In this document: positions 62,501-64,000 of the stretch, piece after piece
Layout of the letters: every line of letters begins with the position of its first letter
Numbering within the stretch: position 1 is the first letter of the stretch
Assembly (NCBI RefSeq): GCF_000235425.2
Contig: NZ_KI912266.1
Coordinates: 1,812,154 to 1,876,153 of the forward strand
Direction of reading: 5' to 3'
Source: Pseudofrankia saprophytica
Lineage (GTDB): Bacteria; Actinomycetota; Actinomycetes; Frankiales; Frankiaceae
Length of the DNA: 64,000 nt
Translations under genes and position numbers: made by a program
Notes under the pieces: model-generated
The model's input: only the letters and a program-made list of their open reading frames with translations
What the model was told of the DNA's origin: nothing
Databases searched by the model: none

Positions 62501-63345
62501 GTGATCCGCGTCTTGCCGATGCCGGCCTCGCCAGTGATCACGGCGATGGTCGGCGAGCCGGCCTGAAGCGTCTCGGTGAACCAGGTGCGCAGCGTCGTCA
62601 GCTCCGTGTCACGCCCGACGAAGGCGGCGTCGTCACCGAGGCCGGGCCTCGCCACGTTCGACGGCCGCAGGCTCACCAGCTCATAGGCCGGCACCGGCTC
62701 GCGCTTGCCCTTCAGCGTGAGGTCCGGCAGCTCCCGCCAGGTGGCGACGGAGCGGGTGGCGGTCATGGTGTCCCGGCCGGCGTAGACGGCCCCGACCGCG
62801 GCCGCTCCGGACAGCCGGGCGGCGGTGTTCACCGTGTCGCCGACGACGGTGTACGTCATCGACGCCTGGACACCGGCGAGCACCTCGCCGGTGTTGATGC
62901 CGACCCGCAGGCCCAGCGGCGTGTCGCCGTCCTCGCTGTCCTCGACCAGGCGGCGGACCGTCTCCTGCATCGCCGCGGCGGCGCGCACCGCCCGCTCGGC
63001 GTCGTCCTCGTGCGCGGTCGGCGCGCCGAACACGGCCATGATCCCGTCGCCGGCCAGGTTGTCGACCCGGCCGCCGACGTCGTCGACCTCCTTGGCGAGC
63101 GCGGCGAGCACCAGGTCGGTGACCTCACCGACCCGCTCCGGGTCGCGGTCCTCGGCCCACGAGGTGAAGTCGGACAGGTCGCCGAACAGGACGGTGACCA
63201 CGCGGCGCTCGGCGGACTCCGGCCCCGACCCGGCGAGCGAGGTGAACCGCAGCCCGCAGTGGAAGCAGTAGCGCGCGGCCGGCACCGCCGGTGTTCCGCA
63301 GCGCGGGCACCGCAGCGTCCCCGAGTGAGTCGGGACGATCACCAT
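59530..63345 (-). CDS. Class III nucleotide cyclase-like / AAA ATPase / TPR regulator
   Basis: 1271 residues. A zinc ribbon (CPRCG, then CFHCG) is followed by a cyclase homology domain at about 40-215: metal Asp in LFGDLSDFTSW and in NLAGDGIMAVFGAP, and NTAARL for the transition-state Asn/Arg. The Lys that usually selects adenine is Asn (VDNLAGD). A STAND-type ATPase follows (Walker A GEAGIGKTR at about 272; LIVVVDDLEWA), then ~600 residues of TPR-like helical repeats and a His/Asp/Thr-rich tail. ATG 63345 starts just before the zinc ribbon. Whether it makes cAMP is uncertain. Confidence 0.88.
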   Translation of the reverse strand: MVIVPTHSGTLRCPRCGTPAVPAARYCFHCGLRFTSLAGSGPESAERRVVTVLFGDLSDFTSWAEDRDPERVGEVTDLVLAALAKEVDDVGGRVDNLAGDGIMAVFGAPTAHEDDAERAVRAAAAMQETVRRLVEDSEDGDTPLGLRVGINTGEVLAGVQASMTYTVVGDTVNTAARLSGAAAVGAVYAGRDTMTATRSVATWRELPDLTLKGKREPVPAYELVSLRPSNVARPGLGDDAAFVGRDTELTTLRTWFTETLQAGSPTIAVITGEAGIGKTRITGELAKQAHDEAGAQVLWGRTVRHGDGRSLAPLADVIRGACGVVDGDSLDRVADRVRRTVGRLNHPLTGARLPAGLADRLLGMLGVPTDRRASGAAEPPPGDPAGREHGEASTGERSFDLAVDTVGLLLSALAAEHPLIVVVDDLEWATSPLIGALRRLVGRLIGPIMLVLLDREIPRLADLPGARGMTLGPLPEGAAMTLLSDFLSGETLSSQTRAALLTRVHGNPFFLAELLNLLIDRDQLRRQPVAALVTAFSAGPGGVGGGPAAATGPTATGPTATAAGPAVATRPAEAEGPRWVLEGSLSETALPAGVQSVLAARIDDLDPTDKAVLRAAAVLGSRFPAAALPWVEERPANEVAAALERLTERQLVRPPRAGEQLWRFVHPMARDVAYAGLPKVERARRHSTAARWGVTAMTGSSREVSNFVATHALRAFDLASSMALAPADPAWSAREPGFRALLRLARAALARDDHRTAADQLADARRLGRGVIDTDDENIARVLHAEALVSLRRLEEAERTLRPALRVTAPARRAAAYAVLGELRQKQGRAELATRALRTALDAARAGGDDRAAAAALRRLGTLEYGAARIRTAEELYREALELARRVDDPRGVGWALQHLAWSATTRGDYPQAERSLRQATEVFERLEDAGGIGWCSGTEALVLLLSGQLARARALARGLVDAAESMGERWGMAVCLTIGAIAAAELGDISAARTDAGRAETLFEGAGDSWGRILTKVAQGLAARGAGEPDAGAEFLAGACAEAAAAGQALVGALASLMLGLTLLDAGRVDEAEQAAQSAMGELVGLDLRPHAQLGAKVLAAQVARARGRPGEAIALLREALAASEPATLLFPRRQAYAHLAGTLLDAGQPDEALAVARRAVAVDAEDVRAQVLAWRALGTVLVASGDLEGGREAYLRALRAATATEAVSEAAQTRRLLAALPDPDHATVDGRASHLGEANGEAHGAAHGDNGHARIDTDLPDTATTVTPA

Positions 63346-63740
63346 GGCGTCCGTCTTCCGGCTGTGCGCCGTCCGGCCTGCGACCCGGCAGAAGCCACTG
63401 GGGTCACCCGCGGCGAACGGGCTGACCCGCCTCGATCTTGGACGTCTCGCACTGGCGGTCCCCCTCTGTCCGGAAAGTCTAGTGGGCTGGGACACGGCCA
63501 CCGGCCCGCGCGCCGTCGCGGCGTTGTCGGATGTCTGGCAGCGGGCGTCCCGCCGTCGTCGAACGCCAAGGCCTCGCTGCCCGGGCCTGGCGCCCGCCAC
63601 CCTGCGGGCACAAGGTCCCGGGCGGCCGCGCGACGGGTCTGCCCGCTGTGATGGCGCTCACACTAACAATCTGGCGAGCCGAACTATGCCGCCGAGGCAC
63701 GAAGCGCCCCGACCGCGTGGTTTCGGTGGCGATGCCGACC
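63346..63740. promoter_or_regulatory. Upstream region of the cyclase-like gene
   Basis: About 395 bp between two minus-strand genes; no gene supported. Presumed promoter of the cyclase-like gene. Confidence 0.4.
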
Positions 63741-63763
63741 CGGGTACCCACGCTGGGTACCCG
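63741..63763 (-). terminator. Terminator of the MBL-fold gene
   Basis: CGGGTACCCA-cgc-TGGGTACCCG, 10-bp perfect arms, beginning four bases past the stop codon at 63767. Confidence 0.7.
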
Positions 63764-63766
63764 TGG

Positions 63767-64000
63767 TCAGCCCTCGTCGCGCAGGTAGTCCAGCTGGGCG
63801 CGGACCGAGAGCTCGGCGGCTGGCCAGAGCACGCGGTCGACGTCGGCGTAGACGCGTTCGACGACGTCGCGTGGGGTGGCATCGGCCGGGCCGACCCCGG
63901 CGGCGGCGAGCGCCGCCCTGACCTGCTCCAGCCGCTGCGCCCGGTGCGCCAGGTAGTAGTTCGCCGCCCCGCGGGCGTCGGCCAGCTCGGGGCCGTGCCC
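63767..64000 (-). CDS. MBL-fold metallo-hydrolase, C-terminal part only
   Basis: 78 codons before the window edge; the start is beyond 64000. The visible part (GHGPELADARGAANYYLAHR, VVERVYADVDRVLWPAAELS, VRAQLDYL) matches the C-terminal winged-helix end of LACTB2-like MBL hydrolases that sit near crp in actinobacteria. GHGPEL would hold the last metal-ligand His of the MBL domain. The substrate is unknown. Confidence 0.8.
   Translation of the reverse strand, partial: GHGPELADARGAANYYLAHRAQRLEQVRAALAAAGVGPADATPRDVVERVYADVDRVLWPAAELSVRAQLDYLRDEG

Overview
The window is a 64 kb piece of a high-GC actinobacterial chromosome. Gene content, very high GC codon use, GTG/TTG starts and gene order (topA, thymidylate-kinase fusion, holB, hppA, bldG with its anti-sigma partner, a DUF1998-type helicase, a Tad pilus locus, marP, nth, crp) match the Streptomyces/Frankia core. 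Two XRE-DUF5753 regulators and the Trp/Gly-rich precursor genes are accessory. I infer a Frankia-like organism from general family knowledge; no search was run.

Layout. 1-8.5 kb: a left-truncated SigE-type sigma factor, an ABC exporter half-transporter, a quinone oxidoreductase, the proteasome activator bpa, and the TldE/TldD pair. 8.8-15.5 kb: an accessory region that reads as two tandem copies of one four-gene module (unknown minus-strand protein, two very small Cys-Pro proteins, one XRE-DUF5753 regulator). 15.5-27.4 kb: a HAD phosphatase, hisE-hisG, folE-ftsH, a single-frame TilS-Hpt fusion, a zinc metalloprotease, dacB and ppa. 27.5-29.7 kb: a candidate RiPP locus with two tiny Gly/Trp-rich precursors carrying a lasso-type leader and a VioD-like flavin monooxygenase, with duplicated and covarying RNA hairpins. 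30.2 kb: tRNA-Thr(CGU). 30.8-45 kb: an orphan OmpR-type regulator, a PSP1 protein, holB, an MFS-Tmk fusion, topA, hppA, a serine-kinase-type anti-sigma factor and bldG. 45-53 kb: a helicase, a compact Tad pilus operon and a degenerate Fic-like protein. 53.3-64 kb: a holin-like membrane protein, an epoxide-hydrolase-like enzyme, marP, a cupredoxin lipoprotein, a Nudix enzyme, nth, crp, a large cyclase/ATPase/TPR regulator and a right-truncated MBL-fold gene.

How genes work together. Several minus-strand runs are translationally coupled by 1-4 nt overlaps: topA/tmk-fusion/holB, tadA/tadBC, tadE/tadG-like, nth/Nudix and ftsH/folE. Crp and a class III cyclase-like protein are convergent neighbours with 13 bp between stops. 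BldG and its downstream HATPase are a partner-switching pair. The two most unusual loci are the duplicated regulator module at 8.8-15.5 kb and the Trp/Gly RiPP-like locus at 27.5-29.7 kb. Several precursor and module genes are shorter than 75 codons and easily missed.
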